Source: Vibrio spartinae
GTDB taxonomy: Bacteria; Pseudomonadota; Gammaproteobacteria; Enterobacterales; Vibrionaceae
Reading direction: 5' to 3'
Length of the DNA stretch: 64,000 nt
NCBI RefSeq assembly: GCF_024347135.1
Contig: NZ_AP024907.1
Coordinates: 1,045,001-1,109,000, forward strand
The notes beneath the pieces are model-generated. The model was not told the DNA's origin and ran no database searches. It saw nothing but the letters and a program-made list of their open reading frames with translations. Each line of letters begins with the position of its first letter. The stretch's first letter is position 1. The position numbers were made by a program, and so were the translations under genes. Shown here piece after piece: positions 51,315 through 61,399 of the stretch.

Positions 51315-54300
51315 ATGCGTCAATTTTTAAAACGTCTGTTGTTACCATTTGCAATAGCAGTCGTGGGTCAGGTTTTTCTTGTTCATGCAGAAGGTATTCG
51401 TCTGCTTGGGCCAACAGGTCAGGTGCAGTCATCACCCCAATATAGTGAAGCGGTGAGGTCTTCTGCTGCGCAATCAAATAATGAGCCTTCAAAATTTTAT
51501 GGTCCCACTTCCGCAACAGAAACATTATGGTCTATTGCCTCAAAGCTCAGACCATCAAATCAAGTTACCGTTCAGCAAACGCTGCTTGCTCTCTATCAGT
51601 TAAATCCAGAATCATTTGAACAGCAGAATATTCACAGCTTAATGCCGGGAAGTCGGTTACGCATTCCATCTCTCGCTCAGATTCGGAGTGTGACAACTGA
51701 AGAAGCGACACGGGTCATGCAGGCTCATCAGCAACGGTTAGATCAGGCTAGTCGTCTCGCAGCAACCGCTTCATCGTCAGCGGCAAGAGCTCGCCCTGTG
51801 AAACCACCGGAGCCTGCATCTGTCAAAGCAGACACGCCACCGGCAGCACAACCTGATACGAAGCCAGCGCAGCAGACCGGTACTCAGCAAGTGAGTCCGG
51901 CGACAGAGAATATCATCCCGTCAGAACAGCCAGCTCAGACAGAAGCGCCTCAGAGCGTGCTGTCATTTTCTTCATCAGATGCGACAGGAACAGGCTCAGA
52001 AATTCTGGCCCTTGAAGAGAAAAACCACCGTTTAACACTCATGTTGTCAAAAGTGCAGTCAGAAGTGAGTGATCTGAAGAATGAACTGGGCGATGAAAAT
52101 AAAGTTCGGACTGAAGTTGAAAAACTGCTGGCTGAAGAGCGCAGAAAACGTGCGGAAGCGGAGCGGATGGCTCCCACATCACTAGACAAACTATTGTCAA
52201 ATTGGTGGACGGTCGGTGCGCTCGCGCTTATTCCCGGATTATTGATTGCGTTACTGGTCATGTGGTTAGTCGGTCGGAGAAGAAAATCGGATACGACGGC
52301 TGATGCATCAACTGAAATGAAGGATGTGAGTGATAAACCGATTAGTATCGGGGATGCTGCCGAAGGCAGTGATCAAGATGATGAACTTGATGACCTGTCA
52401 CTTGACGATGATCTGTTTAGCACGACCAACCTTGAAGTAGAAGAGAATGAGGCTCAGGACGAAGCCGATGTTGATGATGTCTTTGCTGAACTCGACGATG
52501 TCGATCTTGATTTGGATCTGGGGGATGAAAGTGAGGAAGATCTGTTTGCCAGCATCGATGATGATGGTGACTTAGTTGATACGGACCTCGATAGTGATTT
52601 CTCTGCGAGTGCAAACGGCATTAGCGTCAACAGCGAAGATAAAGCGGTCGGTTTGGAAGAAATGGAGCGTGCGCTTGAGGATGCGTCTCTTGGTGCGGAT
52701 GATGAAGAACAGGATGAGGATTTTGATCTTTCCAGTGACGATCAAGTCGGGATGTCCCAAGACGAAATTGAGACGTTGTTGGATGGTGACGCACTTGAAG
52801 ATGATTTGGATACAGAGCTTGATCAATCCATGCTCGATGATTTATTGGCAGAAGAGCAAGATGATGAGTTCGATCTAGGCGATGTCGGTGTTGCCTCTGA
52901 TAGCGATCTGGAAGCTTTATTTGACAGTATTGAGCAACAGGCTGATCTGGAGCAATTAGAAGCAAATAGTCAGGATGATTCATTCTTAGATGAAGCATTT
53001 GATACTGGCGCATTTGACACACTCGATACGTCCGAAGATGAATCAGAAAATGTGACAGATGAAACGACCGCGCTGCTGGATGAGTTACTGGATGAATCGG
53101 ATGGCACAGACGACGAACTGAATTGGGATAAAGAGTTAGAAGATCTCGGGGGCTCAGACTTAGACGATGAGAGTGATGATGACCCGTTTGATTTTGATAC
53201 GCTCGAGCTTGATGAAGATTTGGAAGCCGATACTGAACTCGGTGAAGCCGATACGACTCCGATTGATGATGGGACTGAGTTATTTGATGAATTACTAGAA
53301 ATTGAACAGCACGGTATCGAGGAAGATGATGATTTTAACCGTGAAGGGTTTATTGATGATCTGATTAGTTCCGCACCGGATAAAGACCCGTTATTAGATG
53401 CAGTCGATTTTGAAGCATCTGTCTCAGCAGAAGCACCGGAAGAAGACTCGAACGATTTTGATTTCAATCCTGAAATTGAAGGAAGTGAACAGGTTGATGA
53501 AGATGATTCTGTTGCGGCGAATGAATTTGGGGTTCCGCAAGATACTGATTGGGATATTGAGGAAGAACAAGAACCGTCTTCAGCATTGACATCGGATGAT
53601 GAGGAAGTCACTGAGTCTGAGTTCCCTGAATTTGATGAAACGGCCACATTGAGTGAATCCGATACATCGCCCGCTGATACGGAAGATTCAGGGCTGAGTG
53701 ACTCAGCGATGACCTCTGAGATTGATTCTGACATTGATTCCGATATCGACCAGCCAAGTGAGATGCCTGAATCATCGGCAGATGCGCCAGTCATCGAAGC
53801 AGATGATGTCGCTGAAGCGGGCATCGAGACAGAGCAAGATATTGAGCCGGAAGCAACGCAAGCTGAAGCCACAGCGGAGCAACCGGAGAGCGATGATCTA
53901 TCCGATTTTATCGATGATGACGTATTCCCTGAGCTCGATGAAACGGCCTTACTGAGTGAATCCGATACATCGCCCGCTGATACAGAAGATTCAGTGCTGA
54001 GTGACTCAGAAATGACCTCTGAGATTGATTCTGACATTGATTCCGATATCGACCAGCCAAGTGAGATGCCTGAATCATCGGCAGATGTGCCAGTCATCGA
54101 AGCAGATGATGTCGCTGAAGCGGGCATCGAGACAGAGCAAGATATTGAGCCGGAAGCAACGCAAGCTGAAACCACAGTGGAGCAACCGGAGAGTGATGAC
54201 CTATCCGATTTTATCGATGATGACGTATTCCCTGAGCTCGATGAAACGGCCGTACTGAGTGAATCCGATACATCGCCCGCTGATACAGAAGATTCAGTGC

Positions 54301-56957
54301 TGAGTGACTCAGAAATGACCTCTGAGATTGATTCTGACATTGATTCCGATATCGACCAGCCAAGTGAGATGCCTGAATCATCGGCAGATGTGCCAGTCAT
54401 CGAAGCAGATGATGTCACTGAAGCGGGCATCGAGACAGAGCAAGATATTGAGCCGGAAGCAACGCAAGCTGAAGCCACAGTGGAGCAACCGGAGAGTGAT
54501 GACTTATCCGGTTTTATCGATGATGACGTATTCCCTGAGCTCGATGAAACGGCCACATTGAGTGAATCCGATACATCGCCCGCTGATACAGAAGATTCAG
54601 TGCTGAGTGACTCAGAAATGACCTCTGAGATTGATTCTGACATTGATTCCGATATCGACCAGCCAAGTGAGATGCCTGAATCATCGGCAGATGTGCCAGT
54701 CATCGAAGCAGATGATGTCACTGAAGCGGGCATCGAGACAGAGCAAGATATTGAGCCGGAAGCAACGCAAGCTGAAGCCACAGTGGAGCAACCGGAGAGT
54801 GATGACTTATCCGGTTTTATCGATGATGACGTATTCCCTGAGCTCGATGAAACGGCCACATTGAGTGAATCCGATACATCGCCCGCTGATACAGAAGATT
54901 CAGTGCTGAGTGACTCAGAAATGACCTCTGAGATTGATTCTGACATTGATTCCGATATCGACCAGCCAAGTGAGATGCCTGAATCATCGGCAGATGTGCC
55001 AGTCATCGAAGCAGATGATGTCGCTGAAGCGGGCATCGAGACAGAGCAAGATATTGAGCCGGAAGCAACGCAAGCTGAAGCCGCTGTGAAGCAACCGGAG
55101 AGTGATGACCTATCCGATTTTATCGATGATGACGTATTCCCTGAGCTCGATGAAACGGCCACATTGAGTGAATCCGATACATCGCCCGCTGATACAGAAG
55201 GTTCAGTGCTGAGTGACTCAGAAATGACCTCTGAGATTGATTCTGACATTGATTCCGATATCGACCAGCCAAGTGAGATGCCTGAATCATCGGCAGATGT
55301 GCCAGTCATCGAAGCAGATGATGTCGCTGAAGCGGGCATCGAGACAGAGCAAGAAATTGAGCCGGAAGCAACGCAAGCTGAAGCCGCTGTGGAGCAACCG
55401 GAGAGTGATGACTTATCCGATTTTATCGATGATGACGCGTTACCAGAATTCGACGAAACGGCCGCATTGGGTGAATCTGACACATCGCCCGCTGACGCGG
55501 ATGAGTTAGTATCCGAGCAACCGGAGAGTGATGACTTATCCGAGTTTATCGATGATGACGCGTTACCAGAATTCGACGAAACGGCCGCATTGGGTGAATC
55601 TGACACATCGCCCGCCGACGCGGATGAGTTAGTATCCGAGCAACCGGAGAGTGATGACTTATCCGATTTTATCGATGATGACGCGTTACCAGAATTCGAC
55701 GAAACGGCCGCATTGGGTGAATCTGACACATCGCCCGCCGACGCGGATGAGTTAGTATCCGAGCAACCGGAGAGTGATGACTTATCCGAGTTTATCGATG
55801 ATGACGCGTTACCAGAATTCGACGAAACGGCCGCATTGGGTGAATCTGACACATCGCCCGCCGACGCGGATGAGTTAGTATCCGAGCAACCGGAGAGTGA
55901 TGACCTATCCGAGTTTATCGATGATGACGCGTTACCAGAATTCGACGAAACGGCCGCATTGGGTGAATTTGATATATCGCCCGCCGACGCGGATGAGTTA
56001 GTATCCGAGCAACCGGAGAGTGATGACCTATCCGAGTTTATCGATGATGACGCGTTACCAGAATTCGACGAAACGGCCGCATTGGGTGAATCTGACACAT
56101 CGCCCGCCGACGCGGATGAGTTAGTATCCGAGCAACCGGAGAGTGATGACTTATCCGATTTTATCGATGATGACGCGTTACCAGAATTCGACGAAACGGC
56201 CGCATTGGGTGAATCTGACACATCGCCCGCCGACGCGGATGCATCCGAAATGGCATCAGACGTTGCTCCAGAAACTGATTTAACCACCGAGTCTTCTGAT
56301 TTTGTGGATGAAGAGGCTGGTCTTAAGTCTTTCCCGAAAGCTTCTCTTGATGAAGATGCACTGGGTGCGCTGTTGGATGAAAATGCTGAGCCGGAGCAGT
56401 ATGTTTTTGAGCCAAGTCTAGATGCAGATCGGATTGCCAGCGCGGGGATGGATTTTGAGTCGATGCTGAGTATGGGAGGAGAAGATTGGAATGGCTTCAA
56501 GCTTTCTCCGGAACAACAGGCGTCGATTCCTGATGAAGTACCGGAAGAGGAGCTGGATGTTTGGCGAAGTGAAAATCAAACACACGAACCTCAGGCTGAT
56601 TCGGAAGATTGGGAAGTTCAGGATGACTTATTCTATAACGAGTCTGGACAGCCGCGTCATTTAACAATTGATGAGCTGATGTCTCAAGTTGAAGGAAATG
56701 CACATCCTTTTGAAGACGTCGACCTTAAACTGGATGTCGGGTTAAATGAGTTCCCGGATGTTATCGGAGATATCACGAATGTTGATGTTGACAGCAATGC
56801 GGAAGCCGCAGGAAAGCTGGATCTCGCGAAGATTTATATCGAAATGAATGATGAAGCAGGCGCGGTGAAGTTGCTGGAAGAAGCAATTGTTGATGGGAAT
56901 GATGATATTCGTCAGGCTGCAAAACGCTTGATTGACGAGCTGAGTCGCAGAAGTTAA
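51315..56957 (+). CDS. hubP: Polar landmark protein HubP / FimV family, 1880 residues
   Basis: Single-pass protein that marks the cell pole and recruits chromosome origin, flagellar and chemotaxis machinery in vibrios. Order: signal peptide (1-25), LysM peptidoglycan-binding domain (about 66-116), Ala/Pro/Gln periplasmic linker, coiled coil (about 230-290), TM (about 297-320), then a very acidic cytoplasmic part of about 1500 residues with six 101-residue repeats (770-1375) and six and a half 41-residue repeats (1376-1642), and the C-terminal FimV domain (about 1820-1880, NAEAAGKLDLAKIYIEM). It is longer than the about 1600 residues I recall for V. cholerae HubP; the difference is largely repeats. 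The gene lies between glnS and truA, the usual place. Confidence 0.95.
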   Translation: MRQFLKRLLLPFAIAVVGQVFLVHAEGIRLLGPTGQVQSSPQYSEAVRSSAAQSNNEPSKFYGPTSATETLWSIASKLRPSNQVTVQQTLLALYQLNPESFEQQNIHSLMPGSRLRIPSLAQIRSVTTEEATRVMQAHQQRLDQASRLAATASSSAARARPVKPPEPASVKADTPPAAQPDTKPAQQTGTQQVSPATENIIPSEQPAQTEAPQSVLSFSSSDATGTGSEILALEEKNHRLTLMLSKVQSEVSDLKNELGDENKVRTEVEKLLAEERRKRAEAERMAPTSLDKLLSNWWTVGALALIPGLLIALLVMWLVGRRRKSDTTADASTEMKDVSDKPISIGDAAEGSDQDDELDDLSLDDDLFSTTNLEVEENEAQDEADVDDVFAELDDVDLDLDLGDESEEDLFASIDDDGDLVDTDLDSDFSASANGISVNSEDKAVGLEEMERALEDASLGADDEEQDEDFDLSSDDQVGMSQDEIETLLDGDALEDDLDTELDQSMLDDLLAEEQDDEFDLGDVGVASDSDLEALFDSIEQQADLEQLEANSQDDSFLDEAFDTGAFDTLDTSEDESENVTDETTALLDELLDESDGTDDELNWDKELEDLGGSDLDDESDDDPFDFDTLELDEDLEADTELGEADTTPIDDGTELFDELLEIEQHGIEEDDDFNREGFIDDLISSAPDKDPLLDAVDFEASVSAEAPEEDSNDFDFNPEIEGSEQVDEDDSVAANEFGVPQDTDWDIEEEQEPSSALTSDDEEVTESEFPEFDETATLSESDTSPADTEDSGLSDSAMTSEIDSDIDSDIDQPSEMPESSADAPVIEADDVAEAGIETEQDIEPEATQAEATAEQPESDDLSDFIDDDVFPELDETALLSESDTSPADTEDSVLSDSEMTSEIDSDIDSDIDQPSEMPESSADVPVIEADDVAEAGIETEQDIEPEATQAETTVEQPESDDLSDFIDDDVFPELDETAVLSESDTSPADTEDSVLSDSEMTSEIDSDIDSDIDQPSEMPESSADVPVIEADDVTEAGIETEQDIEPEATQAEATVEQPESDDLSGFIDDDVFPELDETATLSESDTSPADTEDSVLSDSEMTSEIDSDIDSDIDQPSEMPESSADVPVIEADDVTEAGIETEQDIEPEATQAEATVEQPESDDLSGFIDDDVFPELDETATLSESDTSPADTEDSVLSDSEMTSEIDSDIDSDIDQPSEMPESSADVPVIEADDVAEAGIETEQDIEPEATQAEAAVKQPESDDLSDFIDDDVFPELDETATLSESDTSPADTEGSVLSDSEMTSEIDSDIDSDIDQPSEMPESSADVPVIEADDVAEAGIETEQEIEPEATQAEAAVEQPESDDLSDFIDDDALPEFDETAALGESDTSPADADELVSEQPESDDLSEFIDDDALPEFDETAALGESDTSPADADELVSEQPESDDLSDFIDDDALPEFDETAALGESDTSPADADELVSEQPESDDLSEFIDDDALPEFDETAALGESDTSPADADELVSEQPESDDLSEFIDDDALPEFDETAALGEFDISPADADELVSEQPESDDLSEFIDDDALPEFDETAALGESDTSPADADELVSEQPESDDLSDFIDDDALPEFDETAALGESDTSPADADASEMASDVAPETDLTTESSDFVDEEAGLKSFPKASLDEDALGALLDENAEPEQYVFEPSLDADRIASAGMDFESMLSMGGEDWNGFKLSPEQQASIPDEVPEEELDVWRSENQTHEPQADSEDWEVQDDLFYNESGQPRHLTIDELMSQVEGNAHPFEDVDLKLDVGLNEFPDVIGDITNVDVDSNAEAAGKLDLAKIYIEMNDEAGAVKLLEEAIVDGNDDIRQAAKRLIDELSRRS
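53622..55439 (+). repeat. Six tandem copies of a 303-bp unit in hubP
   Basis: In-frame 101-residue unit beginning FPELDETA and ending SDFIDDDV, starting at 53622, 53925, 54228, 54531, 54834 and 55137. Copies 2-6 are nearly identical in DNA, including silent sites; copy 1 is the most divergent and copy 6 ends in Ala. Confidence 0.97.
55440..56240 (+). repeat. Six and a half tandem copies of a 123-bp unit in hubP
   Basis: In-frame 41-residue unit LPEFDETAALGESDTSPADA...EQPESDDLSEFIDDDA, starting at 55440, 55563, 55686, 55809, 55932 and 56055, with a partial copy from 56178. Copies alternate Asp or Glu at one site (SDF/SEF). Nearly identical in DNA. Confidence 0.97.
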
Positions 56958-57085
56958 TTGGTGGGGCTGCGAATGACTCCCATATTGTTCTCTATAGAGA
57001 TCCAAGCGATATCGCTTGTTGTTGATTAGAATTTTTTCTAATTTGCGATTATACTGCCGACCCTGTTTGACAAGAGAAGTAGATG

Positions 57086-57889
57086 ATGAGAATCGCTTTA
57101 GGTGTTGAGTATCATGGCGCTCATTATTATGGCTGGCAGCGGCAGCGAGAAGTTCCTAGTGTTCAGGAAGCTTTGGAAAAAGCACTGAGCCAAGTCGCGA
57201 ATCATCCGATAGCGGTTCAGTGTGCCGGGCGAACTGATGCAGGTGTTCACGGTACGGGACAAGTTGTCCATTTTGATACCGAGGCTCAGCGAAAAACGGC
57301 AGCATGGACGATGGGTACGAATGCGAATTTACCCCAAGATATTGCTGTACGATGGGCACAGGAAGTTCCGGATTCGTTTCATGCGCGTTTTTCAGCGACA
57401 GCGCGGCGTTATCGGTATGTGATATACAATGATAATTTGCGACCCGGCATTTTGTCGGCTGGTGTCAGTCATTATCATGGTGATTTATGTGTCGAAAGGA
57501 TGCACCAAGCCGGGCAGTTGTTACTGGGGGAAAATGATTTTACCTCCTTCAGAGCCGTACATTGCCAATCTCGCAGCCCGTGGCGGAATGTTATGCATTT
57601 GCAAGTTACTCGCCACAATCGTTATGTTGTGATTGACATTAAGGCCAATGCGTTTGTACACCATATGGTCAGAAATATCGCGGGGAGCTTAATTGCTGTC
57701 GGCAGAGGAGAGCAGGAGCCTGAATGGATTCAATGGCTATTGGCAGCTAAAGATCGGAAACTTGCGGCTGCAACAGCAAAAGCAGAGGGACTTTATTTGG
57801 TTGAAGTCGAGTACCCACAAGCATTCAATCTACCGGAGCAACCTGTTGGTCCGTTATTTTTACCTGATACATTGAACGAATCGCGTTAG
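57086..57889 (+). CDS. truA: tRNA pseudouridine(38-40) synthase
   Basis: Makes pseudouridine at positions 38-40 of tRNA anticodon arms. The 267-residue protein from ATG 57086 (the adjacent ATG 57083 is closer to the AGAGAAG box) has the catalytic Asp in [14 protein letters not shown], near position 59, and the C-terminal [17 protein letters not shown] motif. It lies between hubP and accD. Confidence 0.97.
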   Translation: MRIALGVEYHGAHYYGWQRQREVPSVQEALEKALSQVANHPIAVQCAGRTDAGVHGTGQVVHFDTEAQRKTAAWTMGTNANLPQDIAVRWAQEVPDSFHARFSATARRYRYVIYNDNLRPGILSAGVSHYHGDLCVERMHQAGQLLLGENDFTSFRAVHCQSRSPWRNVMHLQVTRHNRYVVIDIKANAFVHHMVRNIAGSLIAVGRGEQEPEWIQWLLAAKDRKLAAATAKAEGLYLVEVEYPQAFNLPEQPVGPLFLPDTLNESR

Positions 57890-58051
57890 TCAGATTCGAA
57901 TCATGAGATCAGATTGTTGTAACGTCGTTTCACGAAGGTACAACCAGTTTTTTATCAACATGCAGAGGTTTATGTGATTTAATCCTTTGGGTGTTTATTG
58001 TCGAATAATTTTCTCTTGCTGTTGCAAGGGAGGGGAGTAAGGGTCTTCCAC

Positions 58052-58966
58052 ATGAGTTGGCTTGAAAGAATTTTAGAGAAAAGCAATATTGTCAGTTCGC
58101 GAAAAGCATCGATTCCTGAAGGTGTTTGGACAAAATGTACGTCTTGTGAACAAGTCCTTTATTATGCTGAGTTAGAACGTAATTTAGAGGTTTGTCCAAA
58201 GTGTAATCATCATATGCGGATGAGTGCTCGTCGTCGTCTGGGAAAGTTTCTTGATGAAAATAACCGTCAAGAAATCGGTGAGACGCTGGAGCCACAGGAC
58301 AAATTAAAATTTAAAGATTCAAAACGTTATAAAGATCGGCTTGCCGCAGCGCAGAAAGCGAGTGGTGAGAAAGATGCCTTGGTCGTCATGAAAGGTGAGC
58401 TTTACGGCTATCCTCTCGTCGCTTGTGCATTCGAGTTTTCCTTTATGGCGGGTTCAATGGGATCAGTCGTTGGAGCACGCTTTGTGAAAGCTGTAGAAGC
58501 CGCGATCGAAGCCAAGTGTGGTTTGATCTGTTTCTCTGCCAGTGGTGGTGCCCGAATGCAAGAGGCGTTAATGTCTCTGATGCAAATGGCGAAAACCAGT
58601 GCTGCGTTGGAACGTCTATCCGTAAATGGCTTACCGTTTATCTCGGTGATGACTGACCCGACCATGGGCGGCGTCTCTGCAAGCTTGGCGATGCTCGGTG
58701 ATATTAATATTGGCGAGCCGAAAGCGGTCATTGGTTTTGCCGGTCGTCGAGTCATTGAACAGACGGTACGTGAAGATCTGCCTGAGGGCTTCCAGCGTAG
58801 TGAGTTTCTATTGGAGCACGGCGCGATTGATATGATTGTTGATCGTCGTGAAATGCGGTCTCAGATTGCGAGCTTGTTGGGTAAGATGATGAATTACCCA
58901 GCACAGGCAACAGAATCCGGAAATGAGAGCACTTATGCGGTACCAGAAGCCGAGAAAAAAGAGTAA
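58052..58966 (+). CDS. accD: Acetyl-CoA carboxylase carboxyltransferase beta subunit
   Basis: With AccA transfers carboxyl from biotin to acetyl-CoA, the first step of fatty acid synthesis. The start at ATG 58052 ([12 protein letters not shown]) gives 304 residues, the E. coli length; an upstream start at 57998 would add 18 untypical residues. A four-cysteine zinc ribbon ([10 protein letters not shown], then CPKCNHHM) and the [18 protein letters not shown] crotonase-type core are visible. It heads accD-folC-dedD. Confidence 0.97.
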   Translation: MSWLERILEKSNIVSSRKASIPEGVWTKCTSCEQVLYYAELERNLEVCPKCNHHMRMSARRRLGKFLDENNRQEIGETLEPQDKLKFKDSKRYKDRLAAAQKASGEKDALVVMKGELYGYPLVACAFEFSFMAGSMGSVVGARFVKAVEAAIEAKCGLICFSASGGARMQEALMSLMQMAKTSAALERLSVNGLPFISVMTDPTMGGVSASLAMLGDINIGEPKAVIGFAGRRVIEQTVREDLPEGFQRSEFLLEHGAIDMIVDRREMRSQIASLLGKMMNYPAQATESGNESTYAVPEAEKKE

Positions 58967-59002
58967 AGTAGTTCTCCCATATCTCAATACTATGCTTGTT
59001 TA

Positions 59003-60265
59003 ATGAGTCAGAACGCTATGCCACAAGCCACATCTTCGTTATCGATGTGGCTTGATTATTTATCCAGTATCCATCATTCATCCATAGATTTAGGCCTTGA
59101 TCGTGTTCAGGTCGTGGCTCAGAGAGCCAACCTTTTAAAACCTGCACCAACCATCATTACGGTTGCTGGCACGAATGGTAAAGGTTCTACCTGCGCGATT
59201 CTTGAAGCTATCCTGCTTGCAGCAGGGTACTCGGTGGGCGTCTATAGTTCTCCACATCTTATCTGTTATAACGAACGTGTCCGGATCAACGGCAAAGTAT
59301 TAGCCGATGACAACCATACGCGCGCGTTTGATTTCATCGAAAAACAGCGAGGCACAACGAGTCTGAGCTTTTTTGAGTTCGGGACTCTGGCTGCATTACG
59401 GTTACTGCAAGAAGCGCAAGTCGATGTCGCGATCCTCGAAGTCGGCTTGGGGGGGCGGTTAGATGCGACCAATGTTGTTGAGCATGATGTTTCGGTCGTC
59501 ACGAGTCTGGCCATCGACCATATTGACTGGTTGGGGGATGATTTGGGGCAGATCGGGCACGAGAAAGCGGGGATTTTTCGTGCTGGTCAGCCAGCGGTAT
59601 GCGGTGAGCCGCATCCACCAGCGACCGTTGCCGCCTATGCTGATGAAATCGGTGCGGAATTCTTTCAGATCGGTATTCAATTTAATTATCAGGTTGCAGA
59701 AGATGTATGGCATTGGCAGCATGGTGCTTTTGATCTCCGTGACTTACCGAAGCCGCAATTACCGTTACCCAATGCTGCAACTGCTTTGATGGCGCTTGGA
59801 TGTGCAGGACTCGATATCAGCGATATGGATATTGTTGAGGGATTAAAGAGTGCCTCTCTGCCTGGCAGAATGCAACTGATTAGCCAGCAGCCAGTGATTA
59901 TGCTTGATGTTGCTCATAATCCACATTCTGCCCAATATTTGACATCACATATGAAGCAGCGTTTCTCGGACAAGAAAATTCATCTGGTCATTGGCATGTT
60001 ACATGATAAAGATATTCAGGAAACGATCACTGCTTTATCATCGGTTGTTGATCATTGGTATCCTGCTTCTCTGACAGGGCCTCGGGCGGCTTTTGCCAGC
60101 GAGTTAAATCGCTATATTCCCGTTCCGAGCCAAACCTATGAATCACCCGTTCAGGCTTTTAAAGCTGCGATGACACGAGCCAATGAAAATGATGCCATTA
60201 TCGTCGCGGGGTCGTTCCACACGGTTGGAGAAGTTTTGGATTTTTGGAATAAACGAGGGGTGTAA
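59003..60265 (+). CDS. folC: Dihydrofolate synthase / folylpolyglutamate synthase
   Basis: Adds glutamate to dihydropteroate and to folates. The 420-residue Mur-ligase-family protein has the P-loop AGTNGKGSTCA, the EVGLGGRLDATNVV motif and the C-terminal MLDVAHNPHSA. It follows accD by 36 bases and precedes dedD by six. Confidence 0.97.
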   Translation: MSQNAMPQATSSLSMWLDYLSSIHHSSIDLGLDRVQVVAQRANLLKPAPTIITVAGTNGKGSTCAILEAILLAAGYSVGVYSSPHLICYNERVRINGKVLADDNHTRAFDFIEKQRGTTSLSFFEFGTLAALRLLQEAQVDVAILEVGLGGRLDATNVVEHDVSVVTSLAIDHIDWLGDDLGQIGHEKAGIFRAGQPAVCGEPHPPATVAAYADEIGAEFFQIGIQFNYQVAEDVWHWQHGAFDLRDLPKPQLPLPNAATALMALGCAGLDISDMDIVEGLKSASLPGRMQLISQQPVIMLDVAHNPHSAQYLTSHMKQRFSDKKIHLVIGMLHDKDIQETITALSSVVDHWYPASLTGPRAAFASELNRYIPVPSQTYESPVQAFKAAMTRANENDAIIVAGSFHTVGEVLDFWNKRGV

Positions 60266-60271
60266 ACAGAG

Positions 60272-60808
60272 ATGGCAAGTCGATTCCAAAGTCGTTTAGT
60301 TGGAACCGTTATATTGGTTGCACTTGGTGTCATTATTCTTCCGGATATTCTGGATGGACAAAAATCACACTACAAAGAAGATGTTGCCAGTATTCCACTG
60401 AAGCCCGATGTTGATCAAAACACGGAACAGTACCAAATTTTAGAGCCGGAAACCGATCAACTTTCCTTACCTGATTCACCAGTTACTGTGAATGAAAACG
60501 CGAATAAGGCATCATCGAATGATGCTGTTCCGGTTCAAGTTCAGGCATCATCTGAGTCAGAGGACTTTCAGAGCAGTGGTTGGATTATTCAATTGATGGC
60601 ACTCAAGAATAGCGACAATGCGAAAAAGCTTGTGGCAGATTTGCAAAAACGGGGTTACCAAGCACACACCAAACAAGAAAATGGTTATACACGCGTGATT
60701 ATCGGACCTGATGTGTCAAAAAGCAAAATGGAAAGACAACTGGCTGAATTGAAAAAAATTACCGGAGCAAAGGGTCAATTGCTCAAATTTAAGCCGTTAA
60801 ATCCGTAA
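60272..60808 (+). CDS. dedD: SPOR-domain cell division protein DedD
   Basis: Bitopic inner-membrane protein recruited to the septum, where its SPOR domain binds denuded peptidoglycan. The 178-residue protein has an N-terminal TM (about 8-25, VGTVILVALGVIILPDIL), a polar linker and a C-terminal SPOR domain (about 103-178, GWIIQLMALKNSDNAKKLV). It starts six bases after folC; a PurR-type box overlaps its stop region. Confidence 0.94.
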   Translation: MASRFQSRLVGTVILVALGVIILPDILDGQKSHYKEDVASIPLKPDVDQNTEQYQILEPETDQLSLPDSPVTVNENANKASSNDAVPVQVQASSESEDFQSSGWIIQLMALKNSDNAKKLVADLQKRGYQAHTKQENGYTRVIIGPDVSKSKMERQLAELKKITGAKGQLLKFKPLNP

Positions 60809-60843
60809 GAAAACGTTTGCGTCGTCATTTTTTCTGTTAAAAT
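60807..60843 (+). promoter_or_regulatory. PurR-type box and promoter of cvpA-purF
   Basis: AAGAAAACGTTTGCGT (60807-60822) matches the PurR consensus ACGCAAACGTTTGCGT at 14 of 16 positions. It overlaps the -35 area of a promoter with -10 TAAAAT followed by GCGCGCC. cvpA-purF is a classic PurR target. Confidence 0.8.
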
Positions 60844-60870
60844 GCGCGCCATCTTAGAATGAGTGAATGT

Positions 60871-61362
60871 ATGAACTGGTTAGATATTGTCATTTTAAGT
60901 GTGATTGCCCTGTCGGCATTGATCAGCCTGATTCGTGGTTTTGCGAAAGAGGCATTGTCGCTGGCGACTTGGCTGCTTGCATTTTTTATTGCAAGTCACT
61001 ACTACCCAAAGTTGGCTGTTTATTATTCGAATATTCAGGATGACATGTTCCGTAATGGTGCCGCGATTGCGACGTTGTTTATTGCAACATTAATCGTTGG
61101 GGCGTTGGTGAATTATGTTATTGCCCAGCTTGTACAAAAAACAGGGCTTTCAGGGACTGATCGGGTTCTTGGTGTGGTGTTTGGCGGACTCCGAGGTGTT
61201 CTGATCATTGCCGCAGTCCTGTTTTTTATGGATGCGTTTACCGCGTTTCCAAGTTCAAAATGGTGGGAAAACTCACAATTGGTGCCACAGTTTCGGTGGA
61301 TTATTGTGCAGTTTTTCGAACATTTGAAAACATCATCTAGTTTTCTGACCGGTACGGTCTAA
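60871..61362 (+). CDS. cvpA: CvpA family membrane protein
   Basis: Polytopic inner-membrane protein, linked in E. coli to colicin V production and to envelope stress resistance; molecular role unclear. From ATG 60871 (MNWLDIVILS) it has 163 residues, against 162 in E. coli, with four hydrophobic segments and the conserved LISLIRGFAKEALSLATW. An ATG at 60859 would add four residues. It is co-transcribed with purF from the PurR-type promoter. Confidence 0.94.
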   Translation: MNWLDIVILSVIALSALISLIRGFAKEALSLATWLLAFFIASHYYPKLAVYYSNIQDDMFRNGAAIATLFIATLIVGALVNYVIAQLVQKTGLSGTDRVLGVVFGGLRGVLIIAAVLFFMDAFTAFPSSKWWENSQLVPQFRWIIVQFFEHLKTSSSFLTGTV

Positions 61363-61399
61363 ACCGGCCGGTATAATGTCGCAAATCGAGGATTAAGAC

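Noticed and set aside
53622..56240. Repeat array considered as CRISPR or as a non-coding satellite
   Set aside because: Units are 303 and 123 bp, contiguous without spacers, strictly in frame and inside a gene with intact domains on both sides.
52970..56500. Antisense open frame of 1176 codons across hubP, serine-rich
   Set aside because: It is a shadow of the acidic repeats: GAT/GAA-rich codons read as ATC/TTC or, in this frame, as serine codons, and the period copies hubP. No ribosome site and no family; hubP itself has clear domains.
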